Shown: positions 25,810 to 33,415 of the stretch, piece by piece
Layout: the number at the start of each line of letters is the position of its first letter
Numbering within the stretch: position 1 is the stretch's first letter
DNA from: Achromobacter xylosoxidans
Lineage (GTDB): Bacteria; Pseudomonadota; Gammaproteobacteria; Burkholderiales; Burkholderiaceae_B
Direction of reading: 5' to 3'
Assembly: GCF_014490035.1 (NCBI RefSeq)
Contig: NZ_CP061008.1
Location: 3,472,001-3,536,000, forward strand
Length of the DNA stretch: 64,000 nt
The notes under the pieces: model-generated
What the model saw: only the letters and a program-made list of their open reading frames with translations
The model's database searches: none
Told to the model about the DNA's origin: nothing
Position numbers and translations under genes: made by a program

Positions 25810-27258
25810 ATGTCATTTCGCGTGATTGCCTCGATGCTCTGCGCGCTGTTGCTGTGGCTGCCTCCATCGCCTGGGTATACCCAGGCGACAAAGGGCAAAG
25901 GCGACCCGCTGGCGCTGGCCTACAACATGAAGCCCTGGACCGGGGATTTCGACGGCATGGTCAAGCGCCGGCAGGTCCGCGTGCTGGTGCCTTACAACAA
26001 AACCCTGTATTTCCTGGACAAGGGCGGCACGCAGCGCGGCATCATCGCCGAGATGATGACCGAGTTCGAGAACGACCTGAACCGGCAGCTCAGGAACAAG
26101 AACATCCGCGTGTACGTGGTGCTTCTGCCGACCTCGCGCGAACGCCTGATTCCCGATCTGCTGGCGGGCAAGGGCGACATCGTCGCGGCCAACCTGACGG
26201 TCACCGAGGAACGCCGGAAGCTGGTCGATTTTTCCACGCCGCTGGCGTCGGGCGTGCCGGAGCTGGTCGTGGCCTCGCCAGGCGCGCCCGAGCTCAAGTC
26301 GCTGGACGATCTGTCCGGGCAGGAAATCTTCATCAACCCCGTCAGCAGCTACTACGGCAGCGTAAAGACATTGAACGCGGATCTGGAGGCCAGGGGCCTG
26401 AAGCCCGCCATCATCCGCGATGCGCCCGGCAACTTCGAGACCGATGACATCCTGGAGATGGCCAGCGCAGATCTGGTCAAGTACACCGTCGCCGACCGCT
26501 ACCTGGCCAATTTCTGGAAGCAGATCTTCCCGCAGATCAAGGTCTACGCGAACCTGGAGATCGACAAGGGCAACGACATCGCCTTCGCCTTCCGCAAGAA
26601 CTCGCCCAAGCTCGCGGCGGTGCTCAACCCCTTCATGGAGAAGAACCGCGTCGGCACCTCTTTCGGCAACCAGCAGCTCACCAAGTACCTGAAATCCGTG
26701 AAATGGGTGAAGGGCGCCACCGACCCCGAGGAAATCGAGAAATTCCACCGCCTGGCGGAGTTCTTCCGCAAGTACGGGGATGAATACAACATAGACTGGC
26801 TGCTCATGATGGCCCAGGGCTACCAGGAGTCGCGGCTGGACCAGGACGCCAAGAGCTCGGTCGGGGCGATAGGCGTCATGCAGATCATGCCGGCCACCGG
26901 CAAGGAACTGAAGGTAGGCGATATCCGGCGCGAGGAGTTCAACATACACGCCGGCGTCAAGTACATCCGTTTCATGATCGACCAGTACTACGCGAAAGAG
27001 CCCATGACGGACTTGAACAAGGGACTGTTCGCTTTCGCTTCCTATAACGCCGGCCCCGCCCGGATCAACCAACTGCGCAAGGAAGCCGCCGCCAGCGGAC
27101 TGGACCCGAACGTCTGGTTCGACAATGTGGAGCGGGTGGCGGCCGAGCGCATCGGGCGCGAAACCGTGCAATACGTGAGCAATATCTTCAAGTACTACAT
27201 CGCCTATACGCTGGTGCGCGCGCAGGGCGCGGGCGACGGCGCGGGGACGCCGCGCTAG
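25810..27258 (+). CDS. MltF-like membrane-bound lytic murein transglycosylase
   Basis: 482 residues. The signal peptide (1-26) is followed by a periplasmic solute-binding domain (SBP_bac_3-like, about 50-290, LRNKNIRVYVVLLPTSRER in part, VTEERRKLVDFSTPL). A C-terminal SLT domain (about 325-450) has catalytic Glu340 in YQESRLD, then GAIGVMQIMPATG and FASYNAGPARI. This is the MltF layout: a lytic transglycosylase that cleaves peptidoglycan glycan strands, controlled by the substrate-binding-like domain. A strong Shine-Dalgarno (GGAGG) precedes the ATG. A terminator-like hairpin follows the stop. Confidence 0.9.
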   Translation: MSFRVIASMLCALLLWLPPSPGYTQATKGKGDPLALAYNMKPWTGDFDGMVKRRQVRVLVPYNKTLYFLDKGGTQRGIIAEMMTEFENDLNRQLRNKNIRVYVVLLPTSRERLIPDLLAGKGDIVAANLTVTEERRKLVDFSTPLASGVPELVVASPGAPELKSLDDLSGQEIFINPVSSYYGSVKTLNADLEARGLKPAIIRDAPGNFETDDILEMASADLVKYTVADRYLANFWKQIFPQIKVYANLEIDKGNDIAFAFRKNSPKLAAVLNPFMEKNRVGTSFGNQQLTKYLKSVKWVKGATDPEEIEKFHRLAEFFRKYGDEYNIDWLLMMAQGYQESRLDQDAKSSVGAIGVMQIMPATGKELKVGDIRREEFNIHAGVKYIRFMIDQYYAKEPMTDLNKGLFAFASYNAGPARINQLRKEAAASGLDPNVWFDNVERVAAERIGRETVQYVSNIFKYYIAYTLVRAQGAGDGAGTPR

Positions 27259-27273
27259 CCGGAGGCGGCGCCG

Positions 27274-27309
27274 CTTGCGGGCCGCCACGGTGTATGCCCG
27301 CGGGTTTTT
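27274..27309 (+). terminator. Rho-independent terminator after the MltF-like gene
   Basis: Stem arms at 27274-27282 and 27296-27304 (core GCGGGC/GCCCGC, extended by two G-U pairs and one C-G pair) with a 13-nt loop are followed directly by five T. It starts 16 bp after the stop codon, in the correct orientation. Confidence 0.6.
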
Positions 27310-27414
27310 CGGATAAATTCGCCACAGGCGCATCCGCATGCACCCATCCGGCAGACGCCCCGCCGGCATCGATGCGCCACAGATCAGGGCCGCCGGCCCT
27401 GTCAGGAGCCGCGG

Positions 27415-28545
27415 TTGAATCCTCTTCCACGCCAGACGGTCGATCTCGCCCGCATCATCCTCGTCATCGTGATCCTGGCCGGCCTGATGGCAGGCAGCGT
27501 CTACATCCTGCGCCCGTTCCTGCCCGGCCTGGTCTGGGCCACCACGATCGTCGTGGCGACCTGGCCGGTCATGCTGGCGATCCAGCGCTATTGCGGCGGA
27601 CGGCGCTGGATGGGTACCCTGACCATGCTGGTCATCCTGCTGTTCGTCATCGTGCTGCCGCTCTACGAGGTGATCTCGACGCTGGCCTTGCACAGCAGCT
27701 CGATCATGGCGGCGGTCAAGAGCCTGCCCGACTACGCGCTGCTGGCGCCGCCCGCGTGGGTCCACGGCATTCCACTGGTCGGCCCCAAGATCGCGCAGGA
27801 ATGGCAGACCCTGTCGGACGCCGGCGCCGGCGGCCTGCTGGCCAAGCTCGAACCGTATCTGACAAGCGCCGCGGCCTGGCTGCTCGGGCATGCCGCCATC
27901 GTCGGCGCCTTCATGATGCACATGCTGATCACCGTGGTCGTGGCCGGCATCCTCTATACCAAGGGCGAGGTGGCGGTCGATTTCGTGCGGCGCTTCTTCA
28001 ACCGGCTGGCGGGCCAGCGCGGCCTGGCGGCCGTCAAGCTTGCCGGGCAGGCGATACGCGCCGTGGCGCTGGGCATCGTCGTGACCGCCGTGGTGCAGTC
28101 CGGGCTGGGCGGGATCGGCCTGTGGATCGCGGGCGTGCCGGCTGCCGGCATCCTCACCGCGCTGATGGTGATGCTGTGCCTGGCGCAGCTGGGGCCATTC
28201 CTGCCCATGCTGGCTGGCGTGGTCTGGCTGTTCCAGAACGACATGAAGCTGGCGGCCGCGGTCCTGCTGGTCTGGGCGGTGCTGGTGGCGATGCTGGACA
28301 ACCTGCTGCGGCCGTTGCTCATCAAGCGCGGCGTCAACCTGTCCTTGCTGCTGATCCTGGTGGGCGTGCTGGGCGGACTGTTTGCCTTCGGCATCGTGGG
28401 CCTGTTCATCGGCCCGGTGATCCTGGCGGTGACCCATACGCTGCTCAACGCCTGGATCGAAGAAGTGCCGCCGCCCGCCGCGTTGGACGCGGAAACGGAG
28501 CCCGCCGCAACGCCCGCGGAACGCGCCGGATTTCCGCCGGTCTGA
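27415..28545 (+). CDS. AI-2E-family transporter, YdiK-like
   Basis: 376 residues. It starts with TTG, supported by AGGAG six nt upstream. Seven to eight helices are visible, among them LIVRIILVIVILAG-like TM1 and the LPLYEVI region. The family-typical C-terminal block (LIKRGVNLSLLLILVGVLGGL, LFIGPVILAV, each in part) is present. This permease family includes the TqsA quorum-signal exporter, but most members have unknown substrates, and several are Na+/H+ antiporters; YdiK is the closest functional label. It is a separate transcription unit from the MltF-like gene. Confidence 0.87.
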   Translation: MNPLPRQTVDLARIILVIVILAGLMAGSVYILRPFLPGLVWATTIVVATWPVMLAIQRYCGGRRWMGTLTMLVILLFVIVLPLYEVISTLALHSSSIMAAVKSLPDYALLAPPAWVHGIPLVGPKIAQEWQTLSDAGAGGLLAKLEPYLTSAAAWLLGHAAIVGAFMMHMLITVVVAGILYTKGEVAVDFVRRFFNRLAGQRGLAAVKLAGQAIRAVALGIVVTAVVQSGLGGIGLWIAGVPAAGILTALMVMLCLAQLGPFLPMLAGVVWLFQNDMKLAAAVLLVWAVLVAMLDNLLRPLLIKRGVNLSLLLILVGVLGGLFAFGIVGLFIGPVILAVTHTLLNAWIEEVPPPAALDAETEPAATPAERAGFPPV

Positions 28546-28716
28546 ACGCCGCCGGCATCGGCTGCCAGCCAGGCCGTGCCGGGCAGCCTGCCGGGGAAGG
28601 GCGTAACATCTGCCTCACGTCGCGGGCGCAGTGCCCGCTTTTCTGGCAACACCCCGGCAATACCTCATGACGATGCACCCTCTGGCGCCGCTGCAAGGCG
28701 GCTACTCTTCCTGGTC

Positions 28717-28764
28717 CGAAGCCCTGCCCGAAGCACGGCTCGAAGCACGGCTCGATTCACGGCC
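28717..28764 (+). repeat. 12-bp tandem repeat, about four units
   Basis: Two identical units CGAAGCACGGCT at 28729-28740 and 28741-28752 are flanked by diverged copies at 28717-28728 (9 of 12 matching) and 28753-28764. The array lies 48 bp before the pseudouridine-synthase-like gene, in a 267-bp stretch with no supported gene. Confidence 0.6.
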
Positions 28765-28812
28765 TGGTTCCACACCCGGCCCCGCGGCTTTCCCGCACAA
28801 GGCGGTGGCGCG

Positions 28813-29538
28813 ATGAGCGAAAGCGTACGCCTGGCCAAGCGTCTGGCCGCCGAACTGTCCTGCTCGCGCGGCGACGCGGAACGCTACATAGAGGGCGGTT
28901 GGGCCGCCGTGGACGGCAAGCAGGTCGAGGAGCCCGGCTATCGGGTGGCGCCCGGCCAGTCCGTGGGCCTGTTGCCGGGCGCGCGCCTGGAAGACGCGCG
29001 TCCCGTGACCGTACTGCTGCACAAGCCCGCCGGCCTTTACGCCAATGACGAACCCGGCTCCGCGCGCGACCTGATCCTGCCTGAGAACCTGATGCCCGGC
29101 GACCGTTCCGGGCAGCGCTACCTGAAGCGCATGTTCAATGGCCTGAAGCTGGTCACGCCGCTGGAGCGCGCAGCCAGCGGCCTGGTCGTCTACACGCAGG
29201 AATACCCGATCGCCCGCAAGCTGGTGGAAGAGGGGCGCTACGTGGAGCAGGAGTACGTGGCCCAGGTGTCCGGCCAGCTCAGCGCCGCCGACCTGGCGCG
29301 CCTGCAGCGCGGCATGGCTTACGACGGCCGCGCCGCCACGCCCATGAAGGTCAGCTGGCAGAACGAAACCCATCTGCGCTTCGCCCTGAAGACGCCCGCG
29401 CCCGGCTTCATCGAGTACGTGTGCGATGCGGCGGGATTGCGCCTGCAGGCCCTGCGCCGCATCCGCATCGGCCGCCTGCCGATGGCCGGCCTGGGCCTGG
29501 GGCAATGGCGCTACCGCCTGGACTACGAACGCTTCTGA
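28813..29538 (+). CDS. RsuA/RluF-family pseudouridine synthase homologue with altered active site
   Basis: 241 residues. The N-terminal S4 RNA-binding domain is at about 5-55 (LAKRLAAELSCSRGDAERYIE). It is followed by an RsuA/RluF-like synthase domain with LLHKPAGLYAND and the C-terminal block RRIRIGRLPMAGLGLGQWR. The catalytic GRLD motif is not conserved: the aligned segment reads TPLERAASGLVV, with Glu for the catalytic Asp. The usual RQIRRM motif near the C-terminus is also replaced (FIEYVCDAAG). A normal uridine isomerisation is therefore doubtful; the protein may only bind RNA or use Glu. ATG at 28813 begins just before the S4 domain. Confidence 0.83.
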   Translation: MSESVRLAKRLAAELSCSRGDAERYIEGGWAAVDGKQVEEPGYRVAPGQSVGLLPGARLEDARPVTVLLHKPAGLYANDEPGSARDLILPENLMPGDRSGQRYLKRMFNGLKLVTPLERAASGLVVYTQEYPIARKLVEEGRYVEQEYVAQVSGQLSAADLARLQRGMAYDGRAATPMKVSWQNETHLRFALKTPAPGFIEYVCDAAGLRLQALRRIRIGRLPMAGLGLGQWRYRLDYERF

Positions 29539-29555
29539 CGGCAGCAGGGATGACC

Positions 29556-30692
29556 ATGGAACAAGCGCCGCAAGGCCAGCGACCACAGCGCGATCCCGGA
29601 CGCCGGGGTTTCTTGATCAATGCCGGCGCCCTGTGCCTGTCCGCCGCCTTGGCCGGCTGCGCGGCGCCCAAGCCTGCGCCGCGCCGCGCGCCGCAGTCGG
29701 CCAAGCCCGGCTCCGTCGCGTCCCCGGTTGTCAGCAGCGCCGCAGCCCCTGTGCCCGCGCTCAAGCCCGGCGCGCGCATCGCCATCGTGGCGCCCGCGTC
29801 CGCCGCGCTGGATGCCGCGGACGAAGCGGCCGAATGGCTGTCCGCGCGCGGCTACGTGCCGCAGGTCATGCCGGCCGCGCGTTCACGGCTGGACGCCCCC
29901 TATGACTATCTGGCGGGATCGGACGCCGACCGGTTGGCCGACCTGCATGCGGCGTTCGCCGCGCCCGATATCGGCGCCGTCTGGTGCCTGCAGGGCGGCT
30001 TTGGTTCCTGGCGCCTGCTGGATCAGCTGGACTTCGATCTGCTGCGCCGCCACCCCAAGCCGTTCATCGGCTATAGCGACATCACGGCCCTGCACCTGGC
30101 CATGCAGCGCCGCGCCGGTTTCGTCACGTTCCACGGGCCGATGCTGGCGCAGGACCTGCTGGCCGGCAAGCGCGAACCCACCGAATCGAACCTGCTGTCC
30201 ATGATCAGCGGCCAGGTGGGGCAGGGGGCGTGGATCACGCCGCCGCCTTACGCCACCGCCACGGAACTGATACCGGGCACGGCGACCGGACGGCTGATCG
30301 GCGGCAATCTGGCGCTGATCGGCGCACTGATCGGGTCCGATAGCGAAATCGACACCAGCGGCGCCATTCTTTTCATCGAGGACGTCAACGAAGCCTTGCC
30401 TCGCATCGACCGGCTGTTGAGCCAGTTGGCTGCGGCGGGCAAGTTCGATGACCTCAAGGGAGTGCTGGTCGGCAACTTCACGCGCATCCTGGGCGTGCCG
30501 GGCGACGATGCCCAGGCGCAGGGGCTGCTGTACCCGCTGATACTCGACCAGTTCCGCTCGCGCGGCATTCCGGTGCTGGCCGGATGGCCCAGCGGCCATG
30601 GCGATCCGAACCTGACCTTGCCGCTGGGCGCACAGGTCACGCTGGACACGGGGCGTGGCGGATTGCGGCTGGAGCAAGCAGTGGCGGTGTGA
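29556..30692 (+). CDS. LD-carboxypeptidase (peptidase S66), probable Tat lipoprotein
   Basis: 378 residues. The N-terminus has a twin-arginine motif (R16-R17-G-F-L) and a lipobox LAGC with Cys35, so export by Tat followed by lipidation is plausible. The S66 catalytic domain is intact: nucleophile Ser174 in GYSDIT, Glu in FIEDVNE, and His in SGHGDPN. LdcA enzymes remove the terminal D-Ala from murein tetrapeptides. Classical LdcA is cytoplasmic, so an exported form is notable. The ATG at 29556 has AGGGA 5 nt upstream; ATG at 29550 is the alternative. Confidence 0.88.
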   Translation: MEQAPQGQRPQRDPGRRGFLINAGALCLSAALAGCAAPKPAPRRAPQSAKPGSVASPVVSSAAAPVPALKPGARIAIVAPASAALDAADEAAEWLSARGYVPQVMPAARSRLDAPYDYLAGSDADRLADLHAAFAAPDIGAVWCLQGGFGSWRLLDQLDFDLLRRHPKPFIGYSDITALHLAMQRRAGFVTFHGPMLAQDLLAGKREPTESNLLSMISGQVGQGAWITPPPYATATELIPGTATGRLIGGNLALIGALIGSDSEIDTSGAILFIEDVNEALPRIDRLLSQLAAAGKFDDLKGVLVGNFTRILGVPGDDAQAQGLLYPLILDQFRSRGIPVLAGWPSGHGDPNLTLPLGAQVTLDTGRGGLRLEQAVAV

Positions 30693-30706
30693 TCCGAAAT
30701 GATCCA

Positions 30707-30741
30707 TTAATGAGGCATAAAATATGACTATGCCTTATTAA
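30707..30741. promoter_or_regulatory. Operator-like dyad 1 upstream of hipB
   Basis: Arms TTAATGAGGCATA (30707-30719) and TATGCCTTATTAA (30729-30741) pair at 12 of 13 positions with a 9-bp spacer, in an AT-rich stretch between the LD-carboxypeptidase and hipB. It is a probable HipB binding site. Confidence 0.6.
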
Positions 30742-30763
30742 AATAGCATTCTTAAATCCAAAA

Positions 30764-30814
30764 ATGACTCATTAATAGTGCAAATTACCAAGCAACGCAC
30801 TATTATTGATTCAT
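30764..30814. promoter_or_regulatory. Operator-like dyad 2 overlapping the hipB start
   Basis: Arms at 30764-30781 and 30797-30814 pair at all but two positions (core ATAGTGC/GCACTAT), with a 15-bp spacer. The right arm covers the hipB ATG, and no Shine-Dalgarno is visible, so occupancy would block both transcription and initiation. Confidence 0.6.
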
Positions 30815-31157
30815 GAAAAAGAAGATCGAACCCAGCTTCGATGCCGCCATGGCGCTTGCGCGCCTTGGCGCCAACATCCGCACCGCCCGGTTGCGCCGCG
30901 CCGAAACCGAGTCCATGCTGGCTGCCCGCATGGGCGTGTCGCGCGCCACGGTCACGCGCCTGGAACGCGGCGACGGCGGCGTGTCCCTGGCGCTGGCCAT
31001 TGAAGCCCTGCTGCAGTACGGCTATGCGGACCAGGTCTACGCCCTGGGCGACCCCGACCTGGACGGCGTAGGCAAACGCCTGGACGCGGTGCGCCGGCCC
31101 AGCCGGGGCAGCGGCAAAACGCCCAACACGCACCGCGCCGATCCTACCCAGCTGTAG
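30813..31157 (+). CDS. HipB-like XRE antitoxin
   Basis: 114 residues with an XRE helix-turn-helix at about 20-75 (LAARMGVSRATVTRLERGDGG). The basic tail (RRPSRGSGKTPNTHRADP) is unstructured, as is common for HipB antidotes. It is followed after 13 bp by a hipA gene, the standard antitoxin-first order. Two dyads upstream indicate autorepression. It is in a locally AT-rich island in an otherwise GC-rich area, which suggests horizontal transfer. Confidence 0.85.
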   Translation: MKKKIEPSFDAAMALARLGANIRTARLRRAETESMLAARMGVSRATVTRLERGDGGVSLALAIEALLQYGYADQVYALGDPDLDGVGKRLDAVRRPSRGSGKTPNTHRADPTQL

Positions 31158-31170
31158 CGCCACGCAAATC

Positions 31171-32475
31171 GTGAAAGCAAGAAAACACAAATCGGTGGAG
31201 AGCGAGCTGTATGTCTATGTCGACATCCGCGGCGAGGCCGTGCTCGCCGGCCTGCTGACGCTGGACGATTCGGACGAAAGCCGCTTCTACGCCGAATTCA
31301 CCTATGTGCAGTCCTACGTGAACGACCCGCGCGCCTTTGCGCTGGATCCGCTGAACCTGCCGCTGGTGGATGCGCGCACCACCTTCCGCACCGAAAGCCG
31401 CTACGAAACGCTGGGCGCGATCTTTGACGCCGCGCCCGACGCCTGGGGCCGCAACGTCATGCGCGTGGACAACGCCGGCGCTCGCGTGACCGAGGACGAA
31501 GTGCTGCTCAAGGGCCGCGGCATGGGCGTGGGGGCCTTGTTCTTCAGCGCCCGCCGGCTCACGCCGAACATGCGCAAGACCTACCGCCTGCCGGAACTCA
31601 GCCAGGTGGAATCGCTTGCCGATCTGCTCGCCGACATCGACCAGGGCGTCAAGCCCAAGGGCCTGTACCGCGACATCCTGGGCAGTTCCTGGGACATCGG
31701 CGGCGCGCGCCCCAAGACCATCGTGCGCGACGAGCGCGGCGAAATGTGGATCGCCAAGTTTCCGCGCAAGGGGGATTCCTACGACCGCCAGCGCGTCGAG
31801 TACGCCAACCTGCAGATGGCGCGCGCCATCGGCATGACGGTGCCCGAGATCCGCCTGGCAGAAACGCATCTGGGCGCGGTCCTGCTGACGCACCGCTTCG
31901 ACCGCGAACTGCTGCCGGCCGGACAGGGCGCAACCCCGATCGTCGCGCGCCGCCATTTCCTCAGCGGCGCAGCGCTGATCAGCCCCTCGGCGCAGATCGG
32001 CAAGCGCGAGCTCGACGAGGCGCGCGGCAAGGCCACGTATTCCTACGCGCGGCTGGCGGACGTCACGCGCCGGATTTCGTCCAACCCGGTGCAGGACCTG
32101 AAAGAGCTGTACGCGCGCATGGTCCTGAACGTGGCCGTCCACAATACCGACGACCACCTGAAGAACGTCGGCTTCGTGAAGGACGAGGGCGCGCAGACCT
32201 ACCGGCTGTCGCCCCTGTTCGACGTGGTCACGCAGGAAGGCTCCGCCAGGCACTACCTGCACATCGGCGCGGCCGGCCGCGAAAGCTCATTCCAGAACTG
32301 CCTGAGCGAGTACCGGCGCTTCGGCCTGCGCTCGGAAGCCGTCGCGCGCGCCATCCTGGAGCACGTGCGCGAGGTGGTGGCGCAGCGCCAGCGCTATTAC
32401 GGCATGGCAGGCATGACGGCTCAGGAAATCGGGTATGTGGAAGCGTCCTTGATGGCCTGGCGCCACGCCGCATGA
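31171..32475 (+). CDS. hipA: HipA-family serine/threonine kinase toxin
   Basis: 434 residues. It has the N-terminal HipA subdomain (about 10-110) and the kinase core: a glycine-rich loop ending GGARPKT, a Lys-containing strand (MWIAKFPRKGD), a catalytic loop NTDDHLKN, and a metal-binding LFDVV. These match HipA kinases, which phosphorylate targets such as glutamyl-tRNA synthetase and cause growth arrest. Residues needed for catalysis appear intact. It starts with GTG and lacks a clear Shine-Dalgarno, so translation may be coupled to hipB. It is convergent with the methyltransferase gene, with 16 bp between the stops. Confidence 0.88.
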   Translation: MKARKHKSVESELYVYVDIRGEAVLAGLLTLDDSDESRFYAEFTYVQSYVNDPRAFALDPLNLPLVDARTTFRTESRYETLGAIFDAAPDAWGRNVMRVDNAGARVTEDEVLLKGRGMGVGALFFSARRLTPNMRKTYRLPELSQVESLADLLADIDQGVKPKGLYRDILGSSWDIGGARPKTIVRDERGEMWIAKFPRKGDSYDRQRVEYANLQMARAIGMTVPEIRLAETHLGAVLLTHRFDRELLPAGQGATPIVARRHFLSGAALISPSAQIGKRELDEARGKATYSYARLADVTRRISSNPVQDLKELYARMVLNVAVHNTDDHLKNVGFVKDEGAQTYRLSPLFDVVTQEGSARHYLHIGAAGRESSFQNCLSEYRRFGLRSEAVARAILEHVREVVAQRQRYYGMAGMTAQEIGYVEASLMAWRHAA

Positions 32476-32491
32476 CGCGCCCGCGCCGGCC

Positions 32492-33355
32492 TTACACCCG
32501 CTTGGCCGACCAGTTCCCCCCGCCGGCGGCGTTGCCGCTCATCTGCTTGCCGTTCACCGTCCCGGTATAGCGCACGCCGTTGGCGACAAAGGAGATTTCG
32601 GCGCCGTTCAGCCGCGCCTCCGAAATCGGCGCGCCGCCCAGCTTGCCCGACAGGCGCTGGTAGCGCTGCTCCAGCTGCAGGGGCTGGCCGTCCACCTCCC
32701 AGTTGCCCGCCACCTTGGCGGGCACGATCCACAGGAGCGCCGTGCAGTAGGTGTTGCAGTCCTGCCGGATGGTTTCCTCGGCGTCCGGCTCCCAATCGCC
32801 CATGCGGAAGGAGTTCGACACGATGCGGGTGCCCGGCGCCAGTTCCAGCAGCTTGGGCCGCAGCTTTTCGTTGATGGTCGACAGCAGGAACATGGTGATC
32901 ACGTCCGCCTGCGACAAATCGGTGGCGAACAGGTCCGCCGTCACGAAGGTGGCGCGGTCGGCAACGCCGGCGCGCTGCGCGTTGCGGCGCGACAGTTCGA
33001 CCAGATCCGGGTTGTACTCGATGCCCTGGGCCGTCAGGCCGCGCTGGGCCGCGGTAATGACGGTGCGTCCATCGCCCGAGCCCAGGTCCATCAATCTGTC
33101 CTTGGGCGTGACCTTGGCCATGTCCAGCATGGTATCGACCAGGGCCTGGGGCGTAGGCACCCAGATGACGTCCTTGCCGTCCTGACCGACGTCGGGCACG
33201 TACTCTTTCTGTTCCGAGGGCTGCGCGGTGGCGGCCAGCGACGGCAGCGGAGCGCATGCCAGCGCCAGCGCGGCTGCCGACGCGATCAAGGCGCCGCGCA
33301 ACGGCGGCACGGCGGTACGGGCGGCGGATCCGAAGGATTGAATCGCGATGTGCAT
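32492..33355 (-). CDS. Exported SAM-dependent methyltransferase-fold protein
   Basis: 287 residues. A signal peptide-like N-terminus (about 25-45, ASAAALALACAPLPSLAA) precedes a Rossmann methyltransferase domain with SAM motif DLGSGDGRT, acidic residue in GIEYNPDLV, and motif TADLF. The C-terminal part (about 215-287) is a beta-rich extension. Export of a SAM-dependent enzyme is odd because SAM is cytoplasmic; the protein may be anchored facing inward or be non-catalytic. ATG at 33355 has AAGGAG upstream. It follows the permease gene by 60 bp on the same strand and may share its transcript. Confidence 0.8.
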   Translation of the reverse strand: MHIAIQSFGSAARTAVPPLRGALIASAAALALACAPLPSLAATAQPSEQKEYVPDVGQDGKDVIWVPTPQALVDTMLDMAKVTPKDRLMDLGSGDGRTVITAAQRGLTAQGIEYNPDLVELSRRNAQRAGVADRATFVTADLFATDLSQADVITMFLLSTINEKLRPKLLELAPGTRIVSNSFRMGDWEPDAEETIRQDCNTYCTALLWIVPAKVAGNWEVDGQPLQLEQRYQRLSGKLGGAPISEARLNGAEISFVANGVRYTGTVNGKQMSGNAAGGGNWSAKRV

Positions 33356-33415
33356 GATGTGGACTCCTTGCAGGTAAGGCATGCGGACGGAACCGCCGCC
33401 CCGGGGAAACGGTGA

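Noticed and set aside
25813..28437. An 874-codon minus-strand frame opposite the MltF- and AI-2E-type genes.
   Set aside because: His/Gln/Asp-rich antisense with no domain; the + strand genes have clear families.
28667..28816. A short + strand frame (about 50 codons) through the tandem repeat.
   Set aside because: No Shine-Dalgarno, repetitive composition, and it overlaps the pseudouridine-synthase-like start.
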